Positions 1 through 8,583 of a DNA stretch of 64,000 bases are shown in pieces (positions within the stretch are counted from its first letter, which is position 1; each line of letters starts with the position of its first letter). The notes beneath the pieces were generated by a model. The model saw only the letters and a list, made by a program, of their open reading frames with translations. It ran no database searches and was not told where the DNA came from. The position numbers and the translations under genes were made by a program. Source of the stretch: Streptomyces sp. SLBN-118 (GTDB lineage: Bacteria > Actinomycetota > Actinomycetes > Streptomycetales > Streptomycetaceae); assembly GCF_006715635.1 (NCBI RefSeq), contig NZ_VFNP01000001.1:1488001-1552000 (forward strand), given 5' to 3'.

Positions 1-269
1 TCAAGTCGGCCACGGTGATGTTCGGCGAGCGGCTCGACCCCGTGGTACTGGGCGAGGCTCTCGCGATCACCAAGGCATGCCAGGTCTTCATCGCCGTCGG
101 CACCAGCCTCCAGGTGCAGCCCGCCGCCGGGCTTGCCGGTGTCGCCGCCGAGCACGGCGCCCGGCTGATCATCGTCAACGCCGAGCCGACGCCGTACGAC
201 GAGCTGGCGGACGAGGTCGTGCGCGAGCCGATCGGTGAGTCGCTGCCGGCCCTGCTCAAGCGCTTGTGA
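1..269 (+). CDS. Sir2-family NAD-dependent protein deacylase, C-terminal part
   Basis: Only the 3' end of the gene is in the window; the reading frame is already open at base 3. The visible part carries hallmarks of the sirtuin Rossmann half: G-E-R near the start, then G-T-S-L-Q-V-Q-P-A-A-G and the I-V-N-A-E-P-T-P strand that contacts NAD in this family. Sirtuins remove acyl groups from lysines using NAD and release O-acetyl-ADP-ribose. A macro-domain gene about 2 kb away could act on that product, but the two genes are not in one operon. The gene is convergent with ogt, with 19 bp between the stops. The start and the zinc-binding module are outside the window. Confidence 0.85.
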   Translation, partial: KSATVMFGERLDPVVLGEALAITKACQVFIAVGTSLQVQPAAGLAGVAAEHGARLIIVNAEPTPYDELADEVVREPIGESLPALLKRL

Positions 270-288
270 GCGCCGCCGGACCCGGTTG

Positions 289-783
289 TCAGAAGAGCGC
301 GTCGTCGGGCGTGCCGGACTCGAACGCCAGCAGCCGGTGCTTGCGGTTGAGTCCGCCGCCGTAGCCGACGAGGCTGCCCTTCGAGCCGATGACACGGTGG
401 CAGGGGACGATGATCCCGATCGGGTTCTTGCCGTTGGCCAGACCCACCGCGCGGGAGGCACCGGCGTTGCCGAGCGCCTCGGCCAGTTCCCCGTAGGTCC
501 GTGTCTCGCCGTACGGGATCTGCCGCAGCTGCTCCCAGACGCGCTGCTGGAAGTCCGTGCCGTGCAGCCGCATCGGCAGGTCGAACTCCGTCAGCTCGCG
601 GGCGAAGTAGGCCTCCAGCTGGCGGATCGCATCGCCGAAGGGCGCGGGATCCTCCACACCGAAGGTCTCCTCGTCGGGCCGGTGACGCTGGTCGGTCATA
701 TAGAGGCCGCTCAGCACTTCGTCGGTGGCGACGAGGGTCAGCGGGCCGTACGGGCTGTCGAAGACCGTGTGCTGCTTGGTCAT
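289..783 (-). CDS. ogt: methylated-DNA--protein-cysteine methyltransferase
   Basis: 164 aa, the normal length for Ogt-type enzymes. The suicide-acceptor motif V-P-C-H-R-V is present, with Cys128 as the predicted methyl acceptor, followed by the G-Y-G-G-G-L-N-R-K loop typical of the family. The protein repairs O6-alkylguanine in one stoichiometric transfer. The ATG at 783 is preceded by AAGGAAG at 7-nt spacing. It lies 12 bp downstream of the Ada-AlkA fusion gene on the same strand, so the two probably form an alkylation-repair operon in which the upstream protein may also be the regulator. Confidence 0.95.
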   Translation of the reverse strand: MTKQHTVFDSPYGPLTLVATDEVLSGLYMTDQRHRPDEETFGVEDPAPFGDAIRQLEAYFARELTEFDLPMRLHGTDFQQRVWEQLRQIPYGETRTYGELAEALGNAGASRAVGLANGKNPIGIIVPCHRVIGSKGSLVGYGGGLNRKHRLLAFESGTPDDALF

Positions 784-795
784 GGCTGAACTTCC

Positions 796-2271
796 TTATG
801 AGGGGAGGCGGTTGATGGGGTGGTCGTCGGTGGCCCAGAGGTACTGGACGGCGTAGGCCCGCCAGGGGCGCCAGGCCGCGGCGCGCTCGGTGAGCGCGGC
901 CGGGGTCGAGGGCAGACCCAGCTCGGCGGCGGCGCGCCGCATCCCGAGGTCGCCGGGCAGGAACGCGTCCGGGTCGCCCAGGGCGCGCATCGCGATCACT
1001 TCCACCGTCCAGGGGCCGAAGCCGGGCATCGCGGTCAGCTGGGCGCGGGCCTCGTTCCAGTCGCTGTCGATGCCGAGCCGCAGTGAGCCGTCCGCCAGGG
1101 CCCCGACCAGGATCATCAAGGTGGTGCGGCGGGTGCCGGGCAGCGCCAGGGTCTGGGGGTCCATCGTCGCCAGCGCCTCGCAGGGCGGGAAGAGGTGCGT
1201 GAGGCCGCCTTCGGCGTCCTCGATCGCCTCGCCGTGGGCGGTGACCAGGCGGGCCGCGTGGGTGCGGGCCGCGGCCGTCGAGACCTGCTGGCCGAGCACC
1301 GCCCGTACGGCGAACTCCGCCGCGTCGACGGTGCGCGGCACGCGCCGCCCCGGCGCCTTGTCGACCAGCGGCGCGAGCAACTCGTCCGTCCGCAGCTGGT
1401 CGTCGACGGCGACCGGATCGGCGTCCAGGTCGAGCATCCAGCGGCAGCGGCTGATGGCGAGGGTGAGGTCGCTGGGGTCGGTGAGGGAGAGCCGGCAGGC
1501 GATGTGGTCGGGCTTCGGGGTGAGGGCGACGATGCCGTGTCCGTGGGGGAGGTTCAGGGTGCGGCGATAGGCCCCGTCCAGCCACTCCTCGACACCGGGT
1601 ACGGCGGTCGCGGCGAGGTGGCCGAAGAGGTTGCTCGGGTCGAGCGGCGCGCGGTACGGCAGCCGCAGGGAGATCACACCTGGTGTCTGCGGGGGTGCGG
1701 TGCGGCTGCGGGCGGCCCGGGTGCGCAGTTCGCCGGGGGCCAGTGCGAAGACCTCGCGGACGGTGTCGTTGAACGTACGGATGGAGGCGAAGCCGGCCGC
1801 GAAGGCGACCTCGGCCATGGGGAGCGGGGTGGTTTCGATGAGCAGGCGCGCGGTCTGGGCGCGCTGCGCGCGGGCCAGTGCGAGCGGTCCCGCGCCCAGC
1901 TCGGCGAGGAGCTGGCGCTCGATCTGCCGGGTCGAGTAGCCGAGGCGGGCGGCGAGACCGGGGACCCCTTCGCGGTCCACCACTCCGTCGCGGATGAGGC
2001 GCATGGCCCGCGCGACGGTGTCCGCGCGGGCGTTCCACTCCGGGGAGCCGGGGCTGGTGTCGGGGCGGCAGCGCTTGCAGGCCCGGAATCCGGCCTGCTG
2101 ACAGGCTGCGGCGCTCGGGTAGAAGGTCATGTTCTCGACCTTCGGCGGCACCACCGGGCAGCTGGGGCGGCAGTAGATCCGCGTGGTCAGCACGGCCGTG
2201 AAGAACCAGCCGTCGAATCGGGCGTCCTTCGACTGGACGGCGCGTACGCAGCGCTCGGTGTCGGTGTGCAT
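796..2271 (-). CDS. alkA: Ada-like regulator / DNA-3-methyladenine glycosylase fusion (Ada N-terminal domain-AraC HTH-AlkA)
   Basis: 491 aa with three parts. Residues 1-75 are the Ada zinc domain with four cysteines, Cys34, Cys38, Cys65 and Cys68; in E. coli Ada the equivalent of the first cysteine takes a methyl group from methylphosphotriesters. Residues about 85-180 form an AraC-type double helix-turn-helix (S-T-R-Q-I-E-R; F-A-S-I-R-T-F-N). Residues about 195-485 are an AlkA-like glycosylase with the hairpin G-F-G-P-W-T-V and a downstream P-G-D-L-G holding the expected catalytic Asp. It excises 3-alkyladenine and related bases. The fusion implies that methylation of the zinc domain could turn the protein into an activator of its own operon with ogt, a family inference not shown here. 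Confidence 0.93.
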   Translation of the reverse strand: MHTDTERCVRAVQSKDARFDGWFFTAVLTTRIYCRPSCPVVPPKVENMTFYPSAAACQQAGFRACKRCRPDTSPGSPEWNARADTVARAMRLIRDGVVDREGVPGLAARLGYSTRQIERQLLAELGAGPLALARAQRAQTARLLIETTPLPMAEVAFAAGFASIRTFNDTVREVFALAPGELRTRAARSRTAPPQTPGVISLRLPYRAPLDPSNLFGHLAATAVPGVEEWLDGAYRRTLNLPHGHGIVALTPKPDHIACRLSLTDPSDLTLAISRCRWMLDLDADPVAVDDQLRTDELLAPLVDKAPGRRVPRTVDAAEFAVRAVLGQQVSTAAARTHAARLVTAHGEAIEDAEGGLTHLFPPCEALATMDPQTLALPGTRRTTLMILVGALADGSLRLGIDSDWNEARAQLTAMPGFGPWTVEVIAMRALGDPDAFLPGDLGMRRAAAELGLPSTPAALTERAAAWRPWRAYAVQYLWATDDHPINRLPS

Positions 2272-2320
2272 GGCTCAAGCATCTGGCAGCGCCAGGGCCG
2301 GTGCTAGCGAGAAAACGACA

Positions 2321-2842
2321 TCAACCTTGTGCTGCCAGGGCAGTCTCGAATTCCCTGTACGCGTCCTCGTCGAAGAGCACGAACCGCACCTCGGTGACCG
2401 GCACGGCAGCCGCCTCGCGGACCGTGCGGACGGCGACCCGTGCGCCGTCGTCCATCGGCCAGCCGTAGATTCCGGTGGAGATGGCGGGGAAGGCGACGGT
2501 CCTCGCACCGAGCTCCTGTGCCACGCGCAGCGACTCCCGGTAACAGGAGGCCAGCAGGCCGGACCGGTCCTCCTGCCGGGACCAGACGGGGCCGACCGTG
2601 TGGATCACGTGGTCCGCGTCCAGGCGGCCCGCGGTGGTGGCGACGGCCTGCCCGGTGCGCAGCCCCTTGCCGTACTGCGAGGCGCGCAGGGCACGGCATT
2701 CCGCGAGGATCTCGGGTCCGCCGCGACGGTGGATGGCCCCGTCGACACCGCCGCCGCCGAGCAGTGAGGAATTGGCGGCGTTGACGATGGCGTCGGCATG
2801 CTGCTGGGTGATGTCCCCGCGCACCAGCGTGATCTCGACCAT
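2321..2842 (-). CDS. macro-domain protein, O-acetyl-ADP-ribose deacetylase type
   Basis: 173 aa from the ATG at 2842. The frame is open further upstream, but the extra part would overlap the preceding gene and shows no homology. Residues soon after this start give the classic macro-domain pattern: G-D-I-T, then A-I-V-N-A-A-N-S-S-L-L-G-G-G-G-V-D-G-A-I-H, and later A-F-P-A-I-S-T-G-I-Y-G. These proteins (YmdB/MacroD class) hydrolyse O-acetyl-ADP-ribose or remove mono-ADP-ribose from acidic residues. The start lies 10 bp after the stop of the FAD enzyme gene, so the two are probably cotranscribed. Physiological substrate unknown. Confidence 0.92.
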   Translation of the reverse strand: MVEITLVRGDITQQHADAIVNAANSSLLGGGGVDGAIHRRGGPEILAECRALRASQYGKGLRTGQAVATTAGRLDADHVIHTVGPVWSRQEDRSGLLASCYRESLRVAQELGARTVAFPAISTGIYGWPMDDGARVAVRTVREAAAVPVTEVRFVLFDEDAYREFETALAAQG

Positions 2843-2852
2843 GACGTCCAGC

Positions 2853-4277
2853 CTACGCAGCGCGCACACGGCGCAGAGTGCGCCAGACCGCCTTCGCGGC
2901 GTGGTGGCCGGACATGCCGTGCACACCGGGGCCCGGCGGGGTCGCGGAGGAGCAGATGAAGACGGCGGGGTGCGCGGTGGCGTACGGGACGCGGGCGAGC
3001 CTGGGCCGGATCAGCGTCTGCAGTCCGGCGAAGGCTCCGCAGGCGATGTCCCCGCCGACGTAATTGGCGTTGCGCCGGGCGATCCGGGGCGGGCCCGCGA
3101 CGGCGCGGGCCAGCACGAGGTCGCGGAAACCGGGCGCGAAACGCTCCAGCTGCCGCTCGATGACCTCGGTCGCGTCGCCCTCCCAGCCGGCCGGAACATG
3201 GCCGTACGCCCAAAGGACATGCTTGCCGGCAGGGGCCCGGGAGGGGTCCACCAGGCTGGGCTGGGCGGTGATCAGGAAGGGAACGTCGGGGTCGCGGCCC
3301 GCGACGGCGGCGGTCAGGGCCGCGTCGATCTCACCGGCGGTGGGGCCGATGTGCACGGTCCCTGCCCTGCGGGCCTCCTTCGCGGTCCAGGGCACGGGCC
3401 CCGAGAGCGCGTAGTCGATCTTGAAAGCCGAGGCGCCGTACCGGTAGTGCCCATACGCCTGGCCGAGGCCCGCGATCCTGGCCAGCGCGGTCGGCGAGGT
3501 GTCGAAAACATACGCTCGGGCCGGGGGCAGCTCGTCCAGCCGCTTGACCTCCGCGCCCGTATGGATCACGCCGCCCTGCTCACGCAGATACGAGGCGAGG
3601 GCGTCGGAGATCGCCTGCGAACCGCCGCGCGGCACCGGCCAGCCGACCTCGTGCGCGGCGAGCGCGAAGCACAGGGCGACCCCTGCGGTGGCGAACCCGC
3701 TGATGGGCGCGATGGCATGCGCGGCAAGACCGGCGAGCAGACCGTGGGCACGCTCCCCCTCGAAACGGCGCGAGATCCAGGTGGCGGGCTGCAGCGCGAG
3801 CAGCCCGAAGCGGGCGAGACGATACGGGTCGCGAGGCAGCCCGTCCCAGGGGGTGCGCAGGAAGTCCGCGGCGAGGGTGTCCCAGTGTCCGCGGAAGGGC
3901 GCGACAAGCCGTCGGTATGCCCCGGCGTCACCGGCGCCCAGCGACATGGCGCTCTCCCCGACCGAGCGGCTCAGCACGGCCGCGGTGCCGTCCGGAAAGG
4001 GGTGCGCGAGGGGCAGTTCGGGGTGCAGCCACTGAAGGCCGTGCCGGGCAAGTGGCATGGCGGCGAAGGCGGGTGAGCCGATGCCGAGCGGATGGACCGC
4101 CGAGCAGGGGTCGTGCCTGAAGCCCGGGAGGGTGAGCTCCTCGGTCCTCGCTCCCCCGCCGATGGTGTCCATAGCCTCGTACACCGCCACCGAGAAGCCG
4201 CGGCGGGCCAGTTCGACCGCCGCGGTCAGCCCGTTGGGCCCCGCCCCCACGACGACGGCATCGAGCATCGACGGCAC
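2853..4277 (-). CDS. FAD-dependent oxidoreductase, phytoene-desaturase/amine-oxidase-like
   Basis: 474 aa, GTG start at 4277 preceded by AAAGGAG at 7-nt spacing. The N-terminus has a dinucleotide-binding fold [13 protein letters not shown] followed by the acidic strand end (V-Y-E) and G-G-G-A-R-T, as in CrtI-type desaturases and flavin amine oxidases. The C-terminal part contains a second FAD-contact segment ([17 protein letters not shown]). Proteins of this type are common in actinobacteria and usually annotated only as NAD(P)/FAD-dependent oxidoreductase. No carotenoid genes are nearby, so a carotenoid role is not supported. Substrate unknown. Confidence 0.85.
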   Translation of the reverse strand: MPSMLDAVVVGAGPNGLTAAVELARRGFSVAVYEAMDTIGGGARTEELTLPGFRHDPCSAVHPLGIGSPAFAAMPLARHGLQWLHPELPLAHPFPDGTAAVLSRSVGESAMSLGAGDAGAYRRLVAPFRGHWDTLAADFLRTPWDGLPRDPYRLARFGLLALQPATWISRRFEGERAHGLLAGLAAHAIAPISGFATAGVALCFALAAHEVGWPVPRGGSQAISDALASYLREQGGVIHTGAEVKRLDELPPARAYVFDTSPTALARIAGLGQAYGHYRYGASAFKIDYALSGPVPWTAKEARRAGTVHIGPTAGEIDAALTAAVAGRDPDVPFLITAQPSLVDPSRAPAGKHVLWAYGHVPAGWEGDATEVIERQLERFAPGFRDLVLARAVAGPPRIARRNANYVGGDIACGAFAGLQTLIRPRLARVPYATAHPAVFICSSATPPGPGVHGMSGHHAAKAVWRTLRRVRAA

Positions 4278-4397
4278 CTTCGGACTCCTTTGTCAGCCGA
4301 TGGCCAGGTCCCCAGGATAGGGCGGAGCACCGACAGCGGGGGCGGCAGTGGGCTCCGCGGCGATGATTTCCCGGACCCGTCCGTTGCGCGGGCGTCC

Positions 4398-5240
4398 TCA
4401 GACGGCGGACGGGCCTGATGGGCCGAGCAGCAGATCCCGCACCTTCTGGGCCGTTCCGCTGTCCCTCGCCGCCGTGAACGGAAGCGTGTTTCCTCCCGCG
4501 ATACGGAAAGGCTCTCCCGACACCGTCATCTGCGCCCCGCCCGCCTCCGTCACCAGGAGCAGGCCAGCCGCGTGGTCCCACGCGTTCTCCCAGGAGAAGG
4601 CCACCGCGTCCAGATCGCCCCGGGCCACGGACAGGTACTCCAGGCCCGCCGATCCGCAGGGGCGTGCCTGGACGCCCCCGCCGTTCAGGCCGAGCAGGGC
4701 GTGCTTCTGGTCCGGTGTCGTGAAGTCCGGGTGGGACATCGCGACCTCCAGGACCGCGCCCGGCGCCGGCGAGCCCGACCGTATCGGGGTGCCGTTGAGC
4801 CGTGCGCCGCTGCCCCGGATCGCGATCGCCATCTCTTCCAGGACCGGTGCGTACGTCCAGGACGCCAACACCTCGCCGTGCTGTGTGAGGGCGACGAGCG
4901 TGCAGAATCCGGGCTCGCCGCGGACGAACTGCCGTGTGCCGTCCACCGGGTCCACGATCCACACGGGGGCGTCGCCGAGCAGCGCCTCGTACACCGACGG
5001 GTCCGCGTGGACGGCCTCCTCGCCCACCACGACGGAGCCGGGCAGCAGGGCCGTCAGCGAGGCGGTGAGGTGCTCCTCGGCATTGCGGTCGGCCGTCGTC
5101 ACAAGGTCGTGCGGGCCGCTCTTCTCGACGATCTCGTGTGCGGCGAGCTGGCGGTAGCGCGGCGTGATCTCGGTGGCGGCCGCCTTGCGGACCGCCTCCT
5201 CGACAGCGGAAAGATCACCGTTTAGGAAGTCATCGATCAT
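4398..5240 (-). CDS. inositol monophosphatase family phosphatase
   Basis: 280 aa from the ATG at 5240, which has GGAGAA just upstream; the frame is open to 5360 but that extension is low-complexity and not conserved in character. Metal-site motifs of the Li+-sensitive phosphatase superfamily are all present: V-G-E-E, I-V-D-P-V-D-G-T and W-E-N-A-W-D-H-A-A-G. Such enzymes hydrolyse inositol phosphate, histidinol phosphate or 3'-phosphoadenosine 5'-phosphate with Mg2+; the sequence alone does not decide between them. The Shine-Dalgarno spacing is unusually short, so a slightly different start cannot be excluded. Confidence 0.88.
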   Translation of the reverse strand: MIDDFLNGDLSAVEEAVRKAAATEITPRYRQLAAHEIVEKSGPHDLVTTADRNAEEHLTASLTALLPGSVVVGEEAVHADPSVYEALLGDAPVWIVDPVDGTRQFVRGEPGFCTLVALTQHGEVLASWTYAPVLEEMAIAIRGSGARLNGTPIRSGSPAPGAVLEVAMSHPDFTTPDQKHALLGLNGGGVQARPCGSAGLEYLSVARGDLDAVAFSWENAWDHAAGLLLVTEAGGAQMTVSGEPFRIAGGNTLPFTAARDSGTAQKVRDLLLGPSGPSAV

Positions 5241-5360
5241 TTCTCCAGCAAAGCACGGCCCGCTGACATCGCGCTGTCCGGTCGGCACCCCGCTGCGTAA
5301 CCCTGCATTCCCCTCGGGTTCGCGCGGCGGAGAGCACGCCCTGTAAGCGGACGAGGACAT

Positions 5361-6743
5361 CTATCGCCCGAGGTAGGAGAAGAAGACGTTGTCGGGGTCG
5401 TAGCGTTCCTTGAGCCGTTCCAGGCGGTCCCAGTCGGACGGGCTGAAGGAGCGCCGGGCGCGGGAGGGGTCTGCGGTGAGGTCGGCTTCGGCGATGTAGT
5501 GGCCCGTCCCGAGTGGTTCGACCGCTCGCATGGCGTCGCGCAGCCAGCGGATGTTGGCACCGTCCTGCGCCGGGGAGTCCCACATCGCGAACGGGACGAC
5601 GTAGCTGTCGCCGAGCACCGAGAAGGCCATGTCCTGCTGGAGTGTCTTCTCCCGTGAAACCGGTGACACGGGGGCGAGTACGAGCGACCTCTCGGAGGGG
5701 GCCGCGGCGACCACTGCGGCGAGCCGCGACAGCAAGGTTTCGTAGTCCGCGCCCGACCACAGGGTGTCGGCGCCACAGCGGTGGCTCGCCGGCCACAGGG
5801 ACTCTGAGGTGTCGTACAGGGTCTCGAAGGTGGCCGCCGGCTCGTCGGCCCGGCTGAAGACGGCCCGGTCGTGGAGCGGGCAGGCACGCAGTGGCCCGAG
5901 GGCGCGGATCGCCTCGTCCTTGCTGTCCGCGAAGGCGGTGGCCGCGACGACGACCACCTTGGGCCTCGGTGTGGCCGCCGACATGGCCGGGTCGGCGGTG
6001 CCCAGCAGGAAGGACACTTCGACGGTCGGCGGAAGTTCGGCGGCGGCCTCGCTGAACCAGCGGGTCACGGGTACGACGTCTGCCAGCGGAAAGGCGTACG
6101 TGGTCGTGATGATGGCCGCCGGGCGCGGGTACAGGGCGAGGCGGAAGCTGGTGACGATGGCGAAGAAACCGGGGCCGGCTCCGCGCGCCGCCCAGAACAG
6201 GTCGGAGTTCTCCTTCGCGTCGCAGGTGACGACCTCGCCCGCGGCGGTCACGGCTTCAATCTGCCGCACGCTCGCGCAAGCCGGTCCCAGCGCGCCGGAG
6301 TTCCAGCCGAGACCGCCGCTGAGGAGGTATCCGCCGACGGCGACGGACCCGCAATGCCCGGTGGGGAAGGCCAGGCCGTGCCTGGAGAGTTCGGCGGCGA
6401 GTGCGCTGCCGGTGACGGCGGGCTGGACCGTCGCCGTGGCCGAGTCCGGGTCGATGCGGGTCCGGTTGAGTGCGGCGAGGTCGATGAGCATGCCTCCGTC
6501 GCGCAGTGGCGAACCGACCCAGCTGTGCCCGCCCGCCCGTACGGCGATGCGCAGTCCCTCGGAGCGAGCCAGTGCGACGGCTTCCGGGACATCGCGTTCC
6601 GAGGCGACCCGCACGATTACGTCCGGGAACCGATGGGGCTTGAGCCCGTTCCACAGGATGCCCTCCCAGGCCCTCTCGTATGCGGGCTCGCCCCGCCGGA
6701 CTATGTCGCCCTCGATACGCCGCGCCTGCGTCGGTCCGCGCAC
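5361..6743 (-). CDS. FAD-binding oxidoreductase, berberine-bridge-enzyme type
   Basis: 460 aa, GTG start. Residues about 40-210 form the PCMH FAD-binding domain with R-A-G-G-H-S-W (His73) and T-G-H-C-G-S-V-A-V-G-G (Cys131), the two positions that carry FAD in bicovalent members. The C-terminus ends in the BBE signature Y-D-P-D-N-V-F. These enzymes oxidise alcohols, sugars or polyketides using O2. The gene stands alone, transcribed away from the 6744-7151 gap. It is a distant paralogue of the cluster oxidase at 33330 but shows no link to the PKS. Substrate unknown. Confidence 0.88.
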   Translation of the reverse strand: MRGPTQARRIEGDIVRRGEPAYERAWEGILWNGLKPHRFPDVIVRVASERDVPEAVALARSEGLRIAVRAGGHSWVGSPLRDGGMLIDLAALNRTRIDPDSATATVQPAVTGSALAAELSRHGLAFPTGHCGSVAVGGYLLSGGLGWNSGALGPACASVRQIEAVTAAGEVVTCDAKENSDLFWAARGAGPGFFAIVTSFRLALYPRPAAIITTTYAFPLADVVPVTRWFSEAAAELPPTVEVSFLLGTADPAMSAATPRPKVVVVAATAFADSKDEAIRALGPLRACPLHDRAVFSRADEPAATFETLYDTSESLWPASHRCGADTLWSGADYETLLSRLAAVVAAAPSERSLVLAPVSPVSREKTLQQDMAFSVLGDSYVVPFAMWDSPAQDGANIRWLRDAMRAVEPLGTGHYIAEADLTADPSRARRSFSPSDWDRLERLKERYDPDNVFFSYLGR

Positions 6744-6848
6744 GATGACCCCATTGGTTGACCAGTCGTCAGTGTCTGTCGGTCGTCAGTCAGTGAGGTC
6801 ACGAGGGTGGCGCCTTCGCCGCCCCGGACCCGGCTTGCAGTAACACCG

Positions 6849-6871
6849 TTACGGAGTAGCCTACTACGTAA
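6849..6871. promoter_or_regulatory. operator-like palindrome
   Basis: TTACGGAGTAG (6849-6859) and CTACTACGTAA (6861-6871) form an 11-bp inverted repeat with one mismatch around a single central base. Size and A/T-rich ends resemble TetR- or MarR-type operators. It lies about 105 bp upstream of the flavin oxidoreductase start. The cognate regulator is not identifiable. Confidence 0.5.
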
Positions 6872-6974
6872 GGGAGTTATCGGACAAATAGGGGAATACG
6901 CCGGATCAAGATCGAGCAGATCCATCCCGAGCTGGGCGCCAAGGCCTTCGAGGCATGGAGCACAAAGCCCGACC

Positions 6975-7002
6975 GACACCCCGACTGAACTGACGGGGTG
7001 TC
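6975..7002. terminator. hairpin terminator
   Basis: Perfect 9-bp arms GACACCCCG (6975-6983) and CGGGGTGTC (6994-7002) with a 10-nt loop. It follows the short open frame ending near 6989 and precedes the TIGR02569-like gene, consistent with a factor-independent terminator without the U-tract, as is usual in Streptomyces. Confidence 0.55.
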
Positions 7003-7151
7003 ACGAAGGCTGCGGGGAGCGAGGCTGCGACGCCGCCCCGGCGGCAGAAGGCAGACGCGCCGCGGTTCGACTTCGCCCGGCACCTCGAGTTCATCGGGTA
7101 CGAAGGGAAGGTTCGGCAACTATGCAAGCCAGCCGCCTACGCTCCCCGGCC

Positions 7152-7934
7152 ATGAGCCAGTCCCTCGCACCGTCCGCTCGCGTACTCACGGCTTTCGGGG
7201 CAACCGAAGAGCCGGTCCCGCTGCCCGGTGGCCGGGGTTCCGCCTGGCGTTCAGGCCCGCTGGTGCTGGAGCCCGCCGAGGCGGCGCCCGAGACGGTGTG
7301 GCGCGCGGGCGTGCTGCACCATCTGCCGCAGACCCCCGGCTTCCGGGTGGCCCGCCCCGTCCCGGCGGTGGACGGCGGCTGGACTGCGCACGGCTGGGAG
7401 GCCTCACGGCTGATCGTCGGATCCGCCGATCCGGACCGCGCCGACGATGTCATCCGGGCGGGCGAGGCGTTCCACGCGGCGCTCAGGGACCTGCCCCGTC
7501 CGCGTTTCCTCGGCATACGCGACACCCCGTGGTCGCGCGCGGACCGGCTGGCCTGGCAGGAGATCGACGCGGCCCCGGACGTCCCGCTGCTCAAGCCGCT
7601 CCTGGCCGCCCGCCGTCCGGTCGATGCACCTGCCCAGATCGTCCACGGTGATCTGCTGGCCCATGTCCTCTTCGAGCCCGGCCTGCCCCCCGCAATCACC
7701 GACTGGCGACCGTACTGGCGCCCGGCGGCCTGGGCCTCGGCGATCGTCGCCGTCGACGCGCTGCGCCGGTCGGCGGCCGACTCGGCACTGCTGGAGCGAT
7801 GGTCGCGTCTGCCCGACTGGCGTCAACTCCTCGTCCGCGCCCTGATCTTCCGCATCGCGGCGCACGAGAGCCTCGACGAGACGGCGGAGAGCGAGTACAG
7901 CCCCGTCGTGGACCTCGTACTGGCCACCGGCTGA
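7152..7934 (+). CDS. TIGR02569-like actinobacterial conserved protein
   Basis: 260 aa if the ATG at 7152 is used. An in-frame ATG at 7122 has a GAAGG 10 nt upstream and is an alternative. The open frame reaches back to 6807, but that part translates to arginine-rich, non-protein-like sequence. The protein starts with V-L-T-A-F-G-A-T-E-E-P, has I-V-H-G-D-L and I-T-D-W-R-P-Y-W-R-P, and looks like an aminoglycoside-phosphotransferase/kinase-fold protein (H-G-D-L resembles the catalytic loop, the D-W region the metal-binding Asp). I recognise it as the actinobacterial TIGR02569 type; function unknown. Convergent with the TetR gene. Confidence 0.8.
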   Translation: MSQSLAPSARVLTAFGATEEPVPLPGGRGSAWRSGPLVLEPAEAAPETVWRAGVLHHLPQTPGFRVARPVPAVDGGWTAHGWEASRLIVGSADPDRADDVIRAGEAFHAALRDLPRPRFLGIRDTPWSRADRLAWQEIDAAPDVPLLKPLLAARRPVDAPAQIVHGDLLAHVLFEPGLPPAITDWRPYWRPAAWASAIVAVDALRRSAADSALLERWSRLPDWRQLLVRALIFRIAAHESLDETAESEYSPVVDLVLATG

Positions 7935-7986
7935 CCGGTCACCCTCGACCCGAACCGCCGCCAGTCGTAGCGCAATGCGCCCCGTC

Positions 7987-8583
7987 TCACCTGCAGTTGG
8001 GACCGCCTACCGCCCCCCGCGCCAGCAGCAGCAGCGCGTCGACCAGGTCCTGTGCCGGGCCTCCCGTTGCCAGGCGGCGCAGTTGGAGGCCCATCACCAG
8101 CGCGACCGTGGTCGCGGCAAGGTGTTCCGCGTCCGGGACGCCGAGGCCCGTGAGGATCTGCGTCGCCAGCCGGTCGTACGCCGTGAAGGCCTCCGCCGCG
8201 GCCTCCCGCAGCCGCTCGTCGCGCCCGGCCTCGACGTACAGCTCGAAGGGCGCGATGTGCTCGCTGTCGAAGGCCGTGCCGCCCGCCACCTGACCAGCGA
8301 GGGCGGCCGCGCCGTCGATGTCGACGCCGTCGCTCTGGCACTGGTCGGCAAGTTCGGTAAAGCGGCGGGTCTCCTCGCGCACGAAGTGCAGCAGGCTCTC
8401 GCGCAGCAGGTCGTGCTGCGTCTCGAAGTGGTAGGTGACCGAGCCGAGGGAGACCCCGGCCTCCTTCGCGATCCGCCGGTTGGTGACCGCCGCGACGCCG
8501 TCCTTGCCGATGATGTGCAGGACGGCGGTGATGATGCGCTGCCGGGTGGGGGCGGAGCGGGCGGGGCTGGACATGGCGGTCAT
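7987..8583 (-). CDS. TetR-family transcriptional repressor
   Basis: 198 aa from the ATG at 8583, which overlaps the amidase stop as ATGA; a longer upstream frame exists but is arginine-rich filler inside the amidase gene. Residues about 10-60 form the TetR helix-turn-helix: R-Q-R-I-I-T-A-V-L, then R-R-I-A-K-E-A-G-V-S-L-G-S-V-T-Y-H-F. The ligand domain is not diagnostic. It is translationally coupled to the amidase, and the divergent SDR gene starts beyond it. The perfect palindrome at 10030-10047 is the obvious candidate operator, so it probably represses the amidase-tetR operon and the SDR together. Confidence 0.92.
   Translation of the reverse strand: MTAMSSPARSAPTRQRIITAVLHIIGKDGVAAVTNRRIAKEAGVSLGSVTYHFETQHDLLRESLLHFVREETRRFTELADQCQSDGVDIDGAAALAGQVAGGTAFDSEHIAPFELYVEAGRDERLREAAAEAFTAYDRLATQILTGLGVPDAEHLAATTVALVMGLQLRRLATGGPAQDLVDALLLLARGAVGGPNCR

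Larger units (their letters stand above)
6744..7151. other. intergenic region with operator-like palindrome, hairpin and possible gene fragment
   Basis: About 400 bp between the flavin oxidoreductase (-) and the TIGR02569-like gene (+). It contains a direct repeat TCGTCAGT (6766-6773 and 6783-6790), a near-perfect palindrome at 6849-6871 and a hairpin at 6975-7002. The frame between the TAA at 6869 and the TGA ending at about 6989 encodes a short peptide, R-I-K-I-E-Q-I-H-P-E-L and onward, which resembles the start of AhpD/carboxymuconolactone-decarboxylase-like proteins but has no start codon. It is listed as context and not as a gene. Confidence 0.5.

Noticed and set aside
5361..6743. First BBE-type oxidoreductase as a PKS tailoring enzyme
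   Set aside because: It is 26 kb outside the cluster edge, among unrelated genes; only the family is shared with the cluster oxidase.
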